A stretch of 64,000 nucleotides of DNA from Burkholderia plantarii (GCF_001411805.1 NZ_CP007213.1:1240001-1304000), one strand, 5' to 3'. Numbered from the stretch's first letter, positions 34,936 through 44,368 are shown. The notes: generated from the sequence alone by a model not told the origin. Made by a program: numbers and translations.

Positions 34936-35181
34936 CGCGCGATGGTAAACCAGTTGCGCGCGGCCTGCGTCATCGGCGTGATATCGATCACGACGTGATG
35001 GGCATTCGCGGGGACAAGTGGGGCGATTTGTCGCGCCTGGTGTCGCTTGGCGCGGCCGGTATCGGTAGCCGGACGGGGCAAGGGAATCGCGGGAGGGAAG
35101 TCGGGTGGCGGGGCCGCGGGGCGCGGCCCCGCGCAGGACCGGGCCGAACGCGTCGGAACGCCCAGTTCGATGTCGCGCCGC

Positions 35182-35424
35182 TCAGGCGCCGGCGCGGGCG
35201 CCGAGGTCGCGGATCGCCGGCGTCTGCGCCGGAATCCGGTTCGCCGCGGCCAGCAGCGAGCGGCCGGAGTCGGTCAGGGCCGGGCGCTCGACGCCGTCGT
35301 CGTGCGCCTCGACGCGAACCAGGCGGTATTCGAGCAGCGTGCCGAGTTCGGCACGGTCCGGATCGATCGCATCGGACGCGCCGTGGATCAGCATCAGGGT
35401 GGCAAATTCATGAGGGCTCAGCAT
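35182..35424 (-). CDS. Small protein, winged-helix-like
   Basis: 80 residues, function unknown. MLSPHEFATLMLIHGASDAID, then LLEYRLVRVEAHDDGVERPALTDSGRSLLAAANRI. The 'L-x-LVxVE...RPALTxSGRSLL' pattern is like the beta-wing and last helix of MarR/winged-helix proteins, so DNA binding is possible. A CGGAG RBS precedes the ATG at 35424. No signal peptide, no partner gene. Region 35425-35713 holds nothing supported. Confidence 0.55.
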   Translation of the reverse strand: MLSPHEFATLMLIHGASDAIDPDRAELGTLLEYRLVRVEAHDDGVERPALTDSGRSLLAAANRIPAQTPAIRDLGARAGA

Positions 35425-35713
35425 GGTCGACTCCGAAGGCAAGGCTGCCGCGTGAAACGCGGGACATCGGAAATACCGTATCGACGTGACGCGGCGATGA
35501 CGATGCGCACGAAAGTTCGGCGATGAACCGGCGCGCCGCCGCGAGGGCCGGCGTGCCGCGTGTGTCATGCAGCGATGGACCGGCTCGCGAGGCCGCTCGT
35601 TCCCACGATTTTGTTACGTTCGATCACGCCGACCAGATCCCGTAACGCGGCCCCTGACGCCTGCGGCTGCGCCGGCGCCGCCCGCCGATGGACAAGGCGG
35701 TTGCCGGCCGAAA

Positions 35714-36436
35714 CTATTGCTGAACGAAGCGCTTCAGCTCGACCGTTTGCGGTCGTTCGAAGATCTGTTCGGGCGGCCCGCTCTCCCAGATGCGTCCCTG
35801 ATGCATGAACACCACCTGGTCGCTGACGGCGCGCGCGAAGCGCATCTCGTGCGTGACCATGATCAGCGTCATCTCCTCGCGCGCGAGTGCCTCCACCACG
35901 CCGAGCACCTCGCCGACCAGTTCCGGATCGAGCGCGGAGGTGATCTCGTCGCAGAGCAGCACCTCCGGCCTCATCGCCAGCGCGCGCGCGATCGCGACGC
36001 GCTGCTGCTGGCCGCCCGAAAGCTGGTCCGGATAGGCGTCGAACTTGTCGCCGAGGCCGACGCGCTCGAGCATCAGTTCGGCGATGGCGCGCGCCTGATG
36101 CCGGTTGGCCTGCTTGACCACGGTCTGCGCGAGCATCACGTTGCGGCCCGCGCTCAGGTGCGGGAACAGGTTGTACTGCTGGAACACCATGCCGACCTTG
36201 AGCCGCAGCGCGCGCAGGTCGCCGCGGCGCGCATCGACGGTGGTGCCGTCGATCGAGATCGAGCCGGCATCGATGCTCTCCAGGCCGTTGAGCGCGCGCA
36301 GGAACGTGCTCTTGCCCGAGCCGCTGCGGCCGATGATGGTCACCACCTGACCGCGTTCGACGCTGAAGTCGATGCCTTTCAGCACGTGGTTCGAGCCGAA
36401 GTTCTTTTCGAGGCCCCGGGTTTCAACGAGCGGCAT
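35714..36436 (-). CDS. Polar amino-acid ABC transporter, ATP-binding subunit
   Basis: 240 residues, GlnQ/HisP type. Walker [10 protein letters not shown] near residue 36, Q-loop FQQYNLF, signature [15 protein letters not shown], Walker [15 protein letters not shown]-loop MVTHEM. It powers import by the two permeases and the binding protein encoded immediately upstream on the same strand. Its start overlaps the 3' end of the preceding permease gene by 14 bp, so translational coupling is likely. The ligand is a polar amino acid or a related compound, not determined. Confidence 0.94.
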   Translation of the reverse strand: MPLVETRGLEKNFGSNHVLKGIDFSVERGQVVTIIGRSGSGKSTFLRALNGLESIDAGSISIDGTTVDARRGDLRALRLKVGMVFQQYNLFPHLSAGRNVMLAQTVVKQANRHQARAIAELMLERVGLGDKFDAYPDQLSGGQQQRVAIARALAMRPEVLLCDEITSALDPELVGEVLGVVEALAREEMTLIMVTHEMRFARAVSDQVVFMHQGRIWESGPPEQIFERPQTVELKRFVQQ

Positions 36437-37073
36437 GCCATTTCCTTTGCAGCGAGCGCGCCCAGCGGGTCAGCGGGTAGCAGAGCGCGAAATAGATGAG
36501 GGCGACGAGGCCGTAGACGAGGAACGGCCGGAACGTGGCGTTCGAGATCATGGTGCCGGCCTTGGTCAGCTCGGTGAAGCCGATGATCGAGACCAGCGCG
36601 GTGTCCTTGATCGCCTGCACGCCGAAGCCGACCGTCGGCCCGATGGCGATGCGCGCGGCCTGCGGCAGGATCACGTGGCGCAGTTGCTCGAGATAGCTCA
36701 TCGCGAGGCTCGCCGACGCTTCCCACTGGCCGCGCGGCACCGCCTCGACGCAGCCGCGCCAGATCTCCGCCAGATAGGCGCTGGTGAAAAACGTGAGTCC
36801 GAGCGTGGCGGCGATCCAGGGCGGGACGTCCAGGCCGACGAGCGGCAGCCCGAAGAACACCACGAACAGCTGCATCAGCAGCGGCGTGCCCTGGAACACC
36901 TCGATGTAGAGCTTCACGAGGCCGCGCAGCGCGACGTTGCTCGAGACGCGCAGCGCCAGCAGCACCAGCGCGAGCGCGCCGCCGAGCACGAACGAGACGA
37001 GCGAGAGCACCACCGTCCAGCGCGCCGCGAGCAGCAGGTTCGTGAGGATCTGTCCGAACGTGAATTCGATCAT
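36423..37073 (-). CDS. Polar amino-acid ABC transporter permease
   Basis: 216 residues, HisM/GltK-type permease with five predicted membrane segments. The EAA-type loop is AYLAEIWRGCVEAVPRGQWEAS followed by a GP-containing segment (RIAIGPTVGFGVQAIKDTALVSIIG), which contacts the ATPase. ATG at 37073 lies in an ATGA overlap with the stop of the next upstream permease. The pair makes the heterodimeric channel. Confidence 0.92.
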   Translation of the reverse strand: MIEFTFGQILTNLLLAARWTVVLSLVSFVLGGALALVLLALRVSSNVALRGLVKLYIEVFQGTPLLMQLFVVFFGLPLVGLDVPPWIAATLGLTFFTSAYLAEIWRGCVEAVPRGQWEASASLAMSYLEQLRHVILPQAARIAIGPTVGFGVQAIKDTALVSIIGFTELTKAGTMISNATFRPFLVYGLVALIYFALCYPLTRWARSLQRKWHAAR

Positions 37074-37756
37074 CGCGTGCCTCCCGCGCCGCGCGCGAAC
37101 AGCCGGCGGCCCGCCGTGTTGAGCGCCGCGCGCAGCAGCAGCGCCATCGCGAGATAGGCGAGCGTGATCACGAAGTACGTCTCGAACGCGCGGAAGTTGC
37201 GCGACTGGATATAGCCGGCCGCGTAGGTCAGGTCGGCCACCGAGATCTGCGAGACCACCGCCGAGCCGAGCATGGTGATGACGATCTGGCTGACGAGCGC
37301 CGGGAACACCTTGGCGAGCGCCTGCGGCAGCACCACGTGGCGCCACGCCTGGGCGCGCGACATCGCGAGCGCGGCGGCCGCCTCGTGATGGCCGCGCGGC
37401 ACCGCGGCCACGCCGGCGCGCACGATCTCGACCGAGTAGGCGCCGAGGTTCAGCGTCATCGCGAGGATCGCGGCCGTGACCTCGCCGATGTGGATGCCGA
37501 GCGCGGGCAGGCCGAAGAACACGAAGAACAGCTGCACGAGGAACGGCGTGTTGCGGACCGCCTCGACGTAGGCGCCGGTGAGGCCGCGCAGCGGCGCGAG
37601 GTGCGGCGCGCGCGTGTCGTGTGCGGCCGCGCCGAGGATGCCCAGGCCGAGGCCGAGCGCGGTGGACACGGCCGTCAGCGCGAGCGTGGTGGCGGCGCCG
37701 CTCGCGAACAGGCCGGCGTACTCGGCGAGATCGCCGAACTGGAGCTGGTAGGTCAT
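37070..37756 (-). CDS. Polar amino-acid ABC transporter permease
   Basis: 228 residues, second permease of the heterodimer. EAA loop AYSVEIVRAGVAAVPRGHHEAAAAL, and a QIVITMLGSAVVSQISVADLTYA segment toward the C-terminus. The ATG at 37756 starts MTYQLQFGDLAEYAG, typical of the family; an upstream extension is Pro/Arg-rich. The last 4 bp overlap the start of the following permease. The binding-protein gene ends 127 bp upstream. Confidence 0.92.
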   Translation of the reverse strand: MTYQLQFGDLAEYAGLFASGAATTLALTAVSTALGLGLGILGAAAHDTRAPHLAPLRGLTGAYVEAVRNTPFLVQLFFVFFGLPALGIHIGEVTAAILAMTLNLGAYSVEIVRAGVAAVPRGHHEAAAALAMSRAQAWRHVVLPQALAKVFPALVSQIVITMLGSAVVSQISVADLTYAAGYIQSRNFRAFETYFVITLAYLAMALLLRAALNTAGRRLFARGAGGTR

Positions 37757-37883
37757 CTCGAATGCGGTGGAGGGGCTGGGTTCGGGGCGGGCGCCGCTGC
37801 TGCCGGCGCGCACACATCAGTCGGGCGCGGGTGCGCCGCGAGCGGCCTCGCGGGCGCCGGCGGGCGCGTGACCGCGCGCGGCG

Positions 37884-38693
37884 TCACAGGCCGGCCGGCA
37901 GCGGCTGGCCGAGCCACTTCTTCGAGATCGCGTCGAGCGCGCCGTCCTGCTTCGCCTGCGTAATCGCCGCGTTGACCTTCGCGAGCAGGCGCGGCTCGTT
38001 CCGGTTCAGTCCCACGAAGCAGGGCGAGTTCTTGATCACGAACTTCGTCTCCGGGCGGCGCGGCGGGTTCTTCGCGAGGATCGCGGCCGCCACGATGTTG
38101 CCGGCCGCGATCAGTTGCACCTGGCCGGACAGGAACGCCTGGATCGTCGCGTTGTTGTCCTCGAAGCGCTTGATGGTGGCGTTCGGTGCCATCTGCGAGA
38201 GCGCGATCTCCTCGAGCGCGCCGCGCGTGGCGCCCACGGTCTTGCCCGTCAGGTCGGCGGGGCCGCTCACCTTGAGGTCGGCGGGGCCGAACACGCCCTG
38301 GAAGTAGGGGCCGTAGGCGACCGAGAAATCGATCACCTTCTCGCGGTCGGGCGTCTTGCCGAGCGACGAGATCACCAGGTCGACCTTGTTGGTGGTCAGG
38401 TAGGGAATCCGGTTCGCGCTGTTCACCGGTACCAGCTGCAGCTTCGCGCCGAGTGCCTTGGCAAGCAGGCCGGCCGTGTCGATGTCGTAGCCCTGCGGCT
38501 GCATGTCGGCGCCCACCGAGCCGAACGGCGGATAGTCCTCCGGCACCGCGACGCGCAGCACGCCGCTCTTCGTGATCGTGTCGAGCGCGTCGGCGTGCGC
38601 GGCGGGGACGCCGGCCAGCAGCAGGGCCGGGGCGGCGAGCAGCGCGGCGAGCCAGGCGCGGCGGGCGGGAGTGCGGTTCGGTCGGAAATCCAT
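37884..38693 (-). CDS. Polar amino-acid ABC transporter, periplasmic binding protein
   Basis: 269-residue SBP of family 3: signal peptide to about residue 34 (AGVPAAHA), then SGVLRVAVPEDYPPFGSVGADMQPQGYDIDTAGLLAKALG, the first-lobe signature. LVISSLGKTPDREKVIDFSVAYG and GATRGALEEIAL (the hinge/ligand region) follow. First gene of a binding protein-permease-permease-ATPase operon on the minus strand. The ATG at 38693 opens the signal peptide. The ligand is unknown; SBP3 proteins bind polar amino acids, opines or related molecules. Confidence 0.92.
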   Translation of the reverse strand: MDFRPNRTPARRAWLAALLAAPALLLAGVPAAHADALDTITKSGVLRVAVPEDYPPFGSVGADMQPQGYDIDTAGLLAKALGAKLQLVPVNSANRIPYLTTNKVDLVISSLGKTPDREKVIDFSVAYGPYFQGVFGPADLKVSGPADLTGKTVGATRGALEEIALSQMAPNATIKRFEDNNATIQAFLSGQVQLIAAGNIVAAAILAKNPPRRPETKFVIKNSPCFVGLNRNEPRLLAKVNAAITQAKQDGALDAISKKWLGQPLPAGL

Positions 38694-39376
38694 CGCGGGG
38701 TGTTCTCTGGTGGCGGTCTGGGTGTCGGGGAGGCGCGCGTCGTGGCGCGCCCCGAATCTTTGAAGCAAGAGCCGGGCCATGTGCCGACTGGCTGGTCTGG
38801 CCACCGTGGCGCGTGTCGGCCTTGGGTACGGCGGCGTGATGCACCGCGATGCACCGTTTTCGCGCGTGGGCGCTGCGTCGTTCGGGTGCATTGGCACGGG
38901 AATGCGCCCGGCGTGGGCGTGACGCCGGTGTTTGGGCGGAACGGAAAGGGATCGTCAGGCGGCGGGTGGCTTCGTCGGCGCGCACGGTGGCTTTGTTCAT
39001 ACTGGTAAGACCAGTGGCATGAAGAACGCCGCTTGCATGGCGGCGTGCGCTGCGGCCGGGGCGGGTTGGCCGCACTCGCGAGCCGTTGCATGGTGACCGG
39101 GGTGCGTTGCGCGCGCGCCCGCGGCCCGATCACGGCGCGGCCGGTTGGCGAGGCGGGGTTCGGTGTGTCGCAAGGGGCATGGGCGGGGATCAGTGGCAAG
39201 GACGGGCAGCCGGGGCAGCCGCGATTGCGCGCGAGGCCGCCGCCCATGCGAAGATCGACCCCGGGGCTGCTCGACATGACCACGCGTGCCGCGATTCGAC
39301 GCGCATGGCGGGGGCGGCACCGCTCACGGCGCCACGCCGGCCCGTCTCCGCGCCGGCCTCGACAGGGATCGACACG
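38694..39376. other. Intergenic region with candidate GntR-type operator
   Basis: 683 bp between the ABC operon and the hypothetical gene at 39377. Frames crossing it look like GC-rich noise. The one clear signal is the 15-bp palindrome at 39001-39015, listed separately. Confidence 0.5.
39001..39015. promoter_or_regulatory. ACTGGT-AAG-ACCAGT palindrome, GntR/PdhR-like operator
   Basis: Perfect 6-bp inverted repeat with 3-bp centre. TGGT-N3-ACCA is the core recognised by FadR-subfamily GntR regulators such as PdhR. It is about 310 bp upstream of the ABC-transporter operon (minus strand) and about 360 bp before the hypothetical gene (plus). A TATGAA -10-like hexamer overlaps its edge on the minus strand. 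Confidence 0.5.
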
Positions 39377-39862
39377 ATGCGGGCATTCGAAGCACGAAGC
39401 CGGACGGCGCGGCGGCTCGCCGGTCTCGCCCTGGCGGCCGGCGCGGCGCTCGCCGCCGTTCCGGCCGTCCATGCGGCGGCGGGCGCCGGCGCTGTCACGC
39501 TGCGCGCGGACGGCACCTCGGTTACCACCACCCTCACGCTGCGCGACGCGGGGCTCGACCCGGGCGGCAAGCGGCGCTTCGCCTACGAACTGCGCGTCGC
39601 GCGCGGCGCGTGCCACGCGAGCCTGGCCGGCGTCGTGCATTTCACGGCGCGGGCCGATGCGGCCGGCGACGATTCCGCGTTCCTGCGCGATGGCACCGGC
39701 GTGGACACGCGGCGCTTCCATGACGCTGCAGAAGGCCGCGACGTGACGCTGACGATCGACGTCGGGTCGGCGCGGCCGCGATACGCGGGCGTGGAGATCG
39801 CGCGGGCGCCGGCCGGCTGCGTGGACTGGCAGCGTCTCGACGGCGATTTCTATGCGCGATAG
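39377..39862 (+). CDS. Hypothetical secreted protein
   Basis: 161 residues, not recognised. N-terminal signal peptide (RLAGLALAAGAALAAVPAVHA) followed by a soluble domain rich in alternating strands: VTLRADGTSVTTTLTLRDAG, RRFAYELRVARGACHASLAGVVHF, VTLTIDVGSARPRYAGVEIARAPAGCVDW. Two Cys could form a disulfide. Likely periplasmic beta-sandwich. GATCGACACG before the ATG gives a poor RBS, but the signal peptide supports the start. No operon partner. Confidence 0.6.
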   Translation: MRAFEARSRTARRLAGLALAAGAALAAVPAVHAAAGAGAVTLRADGTSVTTTLTLRDAGLDPGGKRRFAYELRVARGACHASLAGVVHFTARADAAGDDSAFLRDGTGVDTRRFHDAAEGRDVTLTIDVGSARPRYAGVEIARAPAGCVDWQRLDGDFYAR

Positions 39863-40335
39863 GCGGCGCGGGTAGGCGCCTCGTTCGGCGGTGGGCGGTT
39901 TTCAGCGCAAGCGGTCGGCCACGCCGGTCGCATCCCGCTGCCGGTCGTGGCGCGCGGCGTTTCGGCCGGGGCTTTCCTCCTGCACAGCACGCAGGTCGGC
40001 TGCTCCGTGCCGCTGCGCATTCGCCTTGCCGGCAGGGCCTGCATTTCGCCTCATTCCCGCCCGGGTCGAATCCGCCCCTCCACGATTTTGTTTTCGATTT
40101 CGCAACAACCCTTTGCGGCACAATGGCGCATATTGGAACCGGTTCCATTTATAATCCATGCGCAAATAACGATGTCGGGGCGATATCGGGACCGCCTATC
40201 TCGAAATAAGCGGCACCGGCGGCCCTCCCGGCGCCGTCCGTCCGTTGCCCCCGCTCGTCGACCGACGGCCGGCGCGGAACAGGGCGCCGTCGCTGCCGCG
40301 TTTCCGCCCATCGTCCCAACCACGAACGGATCACC
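39863..40335. other. Intergenic region upstream of the gluconate-dehydrogenase operon
   Basis: No gene supported. It contains the LacI-type operator and -10 element at 40134-40155. The remainder is GC-rich with no hairpin of note. Confidence 0.5.
40134..40155 (+). promoter_or_regulatory. LacI-type operator overlapping a promoter
   Basis: TGGAACCGGTTCCA (40134-40147) is a perfect 14-bp palindrome that fits the LacI/GalR consensus TGnnAnCGnTnnCA at every fixed position. Two bases later comes TATAAT (40150-40155), a perfect -10. No good -35 is present at 17 bp, so the promoter may need an activator. Its location, 180 bp before the gluconate-2-dehydrogenase genes, suggests control by a sugar-acid-responsive LacI-family repressor such as GntR; the regulator gene is not in this window. 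Confidence 0.62.
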
Positions 40336-41061
40336 ATGCCCCCTTCCTCCGACTCGCCGGGCTCGCGGCGCCGTTTCCTGCGGACCTCGATCGCGCTCGT
40401 TCCGGCCGCCTCGCTGGCCGGCTGCGACCTCGGCAAGCCCGCCGCGACAGCGCAGGCCGCGGTCCCGCCCCCGGCGTCCGCCGAAGCCTACCGGCCGCGC
40501 TTCTTCGACACGACCGAATGGGCCTTCCTCCACGCCGCCTGCGACCGGCTGATTCCGGCCGATGCCGAAGGCCCCGGCGCGCTGGAGGCGGGCGTGCCCG
40601 AATTCATCGACCGCCAGATGGACACGCCCTATGCGCACGGCGCGCACTGGTACCTGCAGGGGCCGTTCCAGAGCGGACCACCCGAACTCGGCTACCAGCT
40701 GAAGCTGGTGCCGCGCGATCTCTACCGGCTCGGCATCGCGGCCGTGAACCGCTACAGCGCGACCGCGCACGGCAAGCCGTTCGCCGAACTCGACGCGGCC
40801 ACGCGCGACGCCGTGCTCGGCGCGCTGGAGGACGGCCGCGTCGAACTCGGCGAGGTGCCGGCCCAGACGTTCTTCGGGCAACTGCTGCAGAACACGCGCG
40901 AGGGCTACTTCTGCGATCCCGTGCACGGCGGCAATCGCGGCATGGCCGCCTGGAAGATGATCGGGTTCCCGGGCGCGCGGGCCGACTTCATGGATTTCGT
41001 CAATCAGGACGGCAAGCCCTATCCCTACGGGCCGGTGTCGATCAACGGGGAGCGCAGTTGA
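40336..41061 (+). CDS. Gluconate 2-dehydrogenase subunit 3 (small, Tat-exported)
   Basis: 241 residues. The N-terminus SRRRFLRTSIALVPAASLAGC is a twin-arginine signal, with a possible lipobox Cys. The mature domain (TTEWAFLHAACDRLIPADAEGPGALEAGVPEFIDRQMD and following) is the gluconate_2-dh3 fold. It carries the flavoprotein subunit through the Tat pathway and completes the membrane-bound enzyme oxidising gluconate (or a related sugar acid) to 2-ketogluconate. The stop overlaps the next ATG by one base (TGATG). Confidence 0.9.
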   Translation: MPPSSDSPGSRRRFLRTSIALVPAASLAGCDLGKPAATAQAAVPPPASAEAYRPRFFDTTEWAFLHAACDRLIPADAEGPGALEAGVPEFIDRQMDTPYAHGAHWYLQGPFQSGPPELGYQLKLVPRDLYRLGIAAVNRYSATAHGKPFAELDAATRDAVLGALEDGRVELGEVPAQTFFGQLLQNTREGYFCDPVHGGNRGMAAWKMIGFPGARADFMDFVNQDGKPYPYGPVSINGERS

Positions 41062-42836
41062 TGGCCGGCAAGAAACCGCATGTCGACGCCGTGGTGGTGG
41101 GCTTCGGCTGGACCGGCGCGATCCTCGCGAAGGAACTGACCGAGGCGGGGCTCTCGGTGGTCGCGCTCGAACGCGGCGAGTACCGCGACACCTATCCCGA
41201 CGGCGCCTATCCGAACACGCTCGACGAGCTGACCTACAACATCCGCAAGAAGCTGTTCCTCGATCTCTCGAAGACCACGGTGTCGATCCGCCATGCGCCC
41301 GGCGACACGGCACTGCCGTACCGCCAGCTGGCGGCGTTCCTGCCCGGCGAGGGCGTGGGCGGCGCGGGGCTGCACTGGTCCGGCGTGCATTTCCGGATCA
41401 TGCCGGAGGAGCTGCGGCTGCGCAGCCACTACGAGGAGCGCTACGGCAGGAAGTTCATTCCCGAGGGCATGACGATCCAGGACTACGGCGTCAGCTACGA
41501 CGAGCTCGAACCGCACTTCGACTTCGCCGAGAAGGTGTTCGGCACCTCGGGGCAGGCCTATCGCGTGGGCGGCAGGGTGGTGGGCGACGGCAACGTGTTC
41601 GAGGCCAACCGCAGCGATCATTTCCCGTTGCCCGCGCAACTGAATCCCTATTCGTCGCAACGCTTCCACGACGCCGCGAAATCGCTCGGCCTGCATCCGT
41701 ACCGGATGCCGTCGGCCAACACCTCGGGGCCGTACACGAACCCGTATGGCGTGCAGATGGGGCCGTGCAACTTCTGCGGCTACTGCAGCGGCTATGCCTG
41801 CTACATGTATTCGAAAGCCTCGCCGAACCTGAACATCCTGCCCGCGCTGAAGCAGGTGCCGCATTTCGAGCTGCGCTCGAAGTGCCACGTGCTGCGCGTC
41901 GAGCTCGACGACAAGCGCAAGCGCGCCACCGGCGTGACCTACGTCGATCCGGCGGGCCGCGAGGTGTTCCAGCCGGCCGACCTCGTGATCGTCTCGGCGT
42001 TCCAGTATCACAACGTCCACCTGCTGCTGCTGTCGGGCATCGGCAAGCCCTACGATCCGGTGTCGGGCGAGGGCGTGGTGGGCCGCAATTTCGCCTACCA
42101 GAACCTCTCGACCATCAAGGCGTTCTTCGACGAGGACACCTGGACCAACCCGTTCATCGGCGCCGGCGGCAACGGCGTGGCCGTCGACGATTTCAACGCC
42201 GACAACTTCGACCACGGCCCGCTCGGCTTCGTCGGCGGCTCGCCGCTGTGGGTCAACCAGGCGGGCGTGAAGCCGATCAGCGGGATCGCGACGCCGGCCG
42301 GCACGCCGGCCTGGGGCTCGGCCTGGAAGAAGGCGGTGAAGCAGAATTACGCGCACACCGTGTCGATGGACGCGCACGGTTCGAACATGTCGTACCGCGA
42401 CGTGTTCCTCGATCTCGATCCGACCTATCGCGACGCCTACGGGCAGCCGCTCCTGCGCATGACGTTCGACTGGAAGGACAACGACATCCGCATGGCGCGC
42501 TACGTGACGGCGCAGATGCGCAGGATCGCCGAAGCGATGGGGCCGAAGGCGATCAGCGTGGCGACGCGCGAGTTCGGCAAGCATTTCGACGCGCGCCAGT
42601 ACCAGACCACGCACCTCGCCGGCGGCGCCGTGATGGGCACCGATCCGCGCACCAGCGTGCTGAACCGCTACCTGCAGAGCTGGGACGTCCACAACGTGTT
42701 CGTGATGGGCGCCTCGGCGTTCCCGCAGGGCACCGGCTACAACCCGACCGGGCTCGTCGCCGCGCTCGCGTACTGGTCCGCGCGGGCGATCCGCACGCAG
42801 TATCTGAAGAACCCCGGCCCGCTGGTGAGCGTATGA
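41061..42836 (+). CDS. Gluconate 2-dehydrogenase-type GMC flavoprotein (large subunit)
   Basis: 591 residues, FAD-dependent GMC oxidoreductase. Dinucleotide-binding VVVGFGWTGAILAKELTEAG at the N-terminus, the AFLPGEGVGGAGLHWSGVHFR segment, GPCNFCGYCSGYACYMYSKASPNL (Cys cluster of the flavoprotein subunit, suggestive of an Fe-S cluster), and a C-terminal catalytic His/Asn region in NVFVMGASAFPQGTGYNPTGLV. Without its own signal, it is exported with subunit 3. Electrons pass to the cytochrome c subunit encoded next (4-bp ATGA overlap). Sorbitol, 2-ketogluconate or other sugar acids are alternative substrates. Confidence 0.92.
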   Translation: MAGKKPHVDAVVVGFGWTGAILAKELTEAGLSVVALERGEYRDTYPDGAYPNTLDELTYNIRKKLFLDLSKTTVSIRHAPGDTALPYRQLAAFLPGEGVGGAGLHWSGVHFRIMPEELRLRSHYEERYGRKFIPEGMTIQDYGVSYDELEPHFDFAEKVFGTSGQAYRVGGRVVGDGNVFEANRSDHFPLPAQLNPYSSQRFHDAAKSLGLHPYRMPSANTSGPYTNPYGVQMGPCNFCGYCSGYACYMYSKASPNLNILPALKQVPHFELRSKCHVLRVELDDKRKRATGVTYVDPAGREVFQPADLVIVSAFQYHNVHLLLLSGIGKPYDPVSGEGVVGRNFAYQNLSTIKAFFDEDTWTNPFIGAGGNGVAVDDFNADNFDHGPLGFVGGSPLWVNQAGVKPISGIATPAGTPAWGSAWKKAVKQNYAHTVSMDAHGSNMSYRDVFLDLDPTYRDAYGQPLLRMTFDWKDNDIRMARYVTAQMRRIAEAMGPKAISVATREFGKHFDARQYQTTHLAGGAVMGTDPRTSVLNRYLQSWDVHNVFVMGASAFPQGTGYNPTGLVAALAYWSARAIRTQYLKNPGPLVSV

Positions 42837-44368
42837 CGTCGCGTCGCTTTTCGATCTCGACGGCGGCGCGCGGTGCGTCCGCCTGGATGGCCGCGGCCGT
42901 GCTGGTGGGCGCGATGGCCGGCGTGCCGGCGATGGCGCGAGCGGCGGGCGGCGGCGCGGCTTCGGGCCCGGCCGTCCCGGCCTCTGCCCCGGCTTCGGCT
43001 GCGCTCCCGTCGCTCGACGCGATGGCGGCGGCGTCGGCCACTGCCGTCACCCGCACGCATGCGGCCGCGCTCGCGGCCGCCGCGGCCGTGACCAGCCTGC
43101 CGGGCCACGACGGCACGGCGGCCGACCGGCTCGCGCGCGGCGCATATCTGGCGCGCGCCGGCGACTGCATCGCCTGCCACACGGCGCCGGGCGGCAAGCC
43201 GTTCGCGGGCGGCCTGAAGTTCGACACGCCGATCGGCGCGATCTATTCGACCAACATCACGCCGGACGCGAAGACCGGCATCGGCGGCTGGACGCTGGCC
43301 GACTTCGATCGTGCGCTGCGCGGCGGCGTGCGCAGGAACGGCGACACGCTCTATCCGGCGATGCCGTATCCGTCCTACGCGCGCCTGACCGACGACGACG
43401 TGCGGGCCATGTACGCGTATTTCACGCGCGGCGTGGCGCCCGTCGAGCAGGCCAACCGGCCGGTGGACATCGTCTGGCCGCTGTCGATGCGCTGGCCGCT
43501 CGGGCTCTGGCGCAGGCTGTTCGCGCCGGCGCCCGCGCCGTTCGACCCCGGCCATTACGCCGATCCGGTACTCGCGCGCGGCGCGTACCTGGTGCAGGGG
43601 CTCGGCCACTGCGGCGCCTGCCATACGCCGCGCGCGCCGACCATGCAGGAGCGCGCGCTGACCGACGCGGACGGCCCCGCGTTCCTCGCCGGCGGCGCGG
43701 CGATCGACGGCTGGGTGCCCGCCAGCCTGCGCGGCGAGCCGCGCACGGGGCTCGGCACATGGTCCGAGGCGCAACTCGTGCAGTTCCTGAAGACGGGCCG
43801 CAACGCACGCACGGCCGCGTTCGGCGGGATGACCGACGTGGTCGATCACAGCATGCAGTACCTCGACGACGCCGATCTCGCCGCGATCGCGCGCTACCTG
43901 AAGGCGCTGCCGCCGCGCGTGACCGGCGAGACGCTCCATGCCTACGACGACGCGGCGGCGCATGCCCTGCGTGATGGGGATACGCGGCGGCCCGGCGCGG
44001 CCGTCTACGTCGACAACTGCATGGCCTGCCATCGCAGCGACGGGCGCGGCTACACGCGCGTGTTTCCGGCGCTGGGCGGCAACCCGGTGGTGCAGGGCGC
44101 CGATCCGGGCTCGCTGATCCACGTGGTGCTGGAAGGCGCGGCGCTGCACGGCACGCAGGCGGCGCCGTCCACGTTCACGATGCCGCCGTTCGGCTGGCGG
44201 CTGTCGGATCAGGAGATCGCCGACGTGGCCAGCTTCGTGCGCACGAGCTGGGGCAACACGGGCTCGCCGGTGACGGCCGCGCAGGTCGCGAAGCTGCGCC
44301 GCGCTTACCCCGGCACGCGGCCCGACGCACCGCCGGGCGCGAACTACGCGAGGCCGGCGGCTCGCTGA
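42833..44368 (+). CDS. Triheme cytochrome c subunit of gluconate 2-dehydrogenase
   Basis: 511 residues. Signal/anchor segment in the first 40 residues, then an unusual Ala/Pro/Thr-rich stretch to about residue 95. Three heme c sites follow: CIACH, CGACH and CMACH. Downstream Met ligands are likely in YPAMPYPSY, TAAFGGMTDVV and TMPPFGW. It takes electrons from the flavoprotein to ubiquinone. The ATG overlaps the stop of the GMC gene, so the three subunits are translationally coupled. A 13-bp hairpin lies 36 bp after the stop. Confidence 0.93.
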   Translation: MTSRRFSISTAARGASAWMAAAVLVGAMAGVPAMARAAGGGAASGPAVPASAPASAALPSLDAMAAASATAVTRTHAAALAAAAAVTSLPGHDGTAADRLARGAYLARAGDCIACHTAPGGKPFAGGLKFDTPIGAIYSTNITPDAKTGIGGWTLADFDRALRGGVRRNGDTLYPAMPYPSYARLTDDDVRAMYAYFTRGVAPVEQANRPVDIVWPLSMRWPLGLWRRLFAPAPAPFDPGHYADPVLARGAYLVQGLGHCGACHTPRAPTMQERALTDADGPAFLAGGAAIDGWVPASLRGEPRTGLGTWSEAQLVQFLKTGRNARTAAFGGMTDVVDHSMQYLDDADLAAIARYLKALPPRVTGETLHAYDDAAAHALRDGDTRRPGAAVYVDNCMACHRSDGRGYTRVFPALGGNPVVQGADPGSLIHVVLEGAALHGTQAAPSTFTMPPFGWRLSDQEIADVASFVRTSWGNTGSPVTAAQVAKLRRAYPGTRPDAPPGANYARPAAR

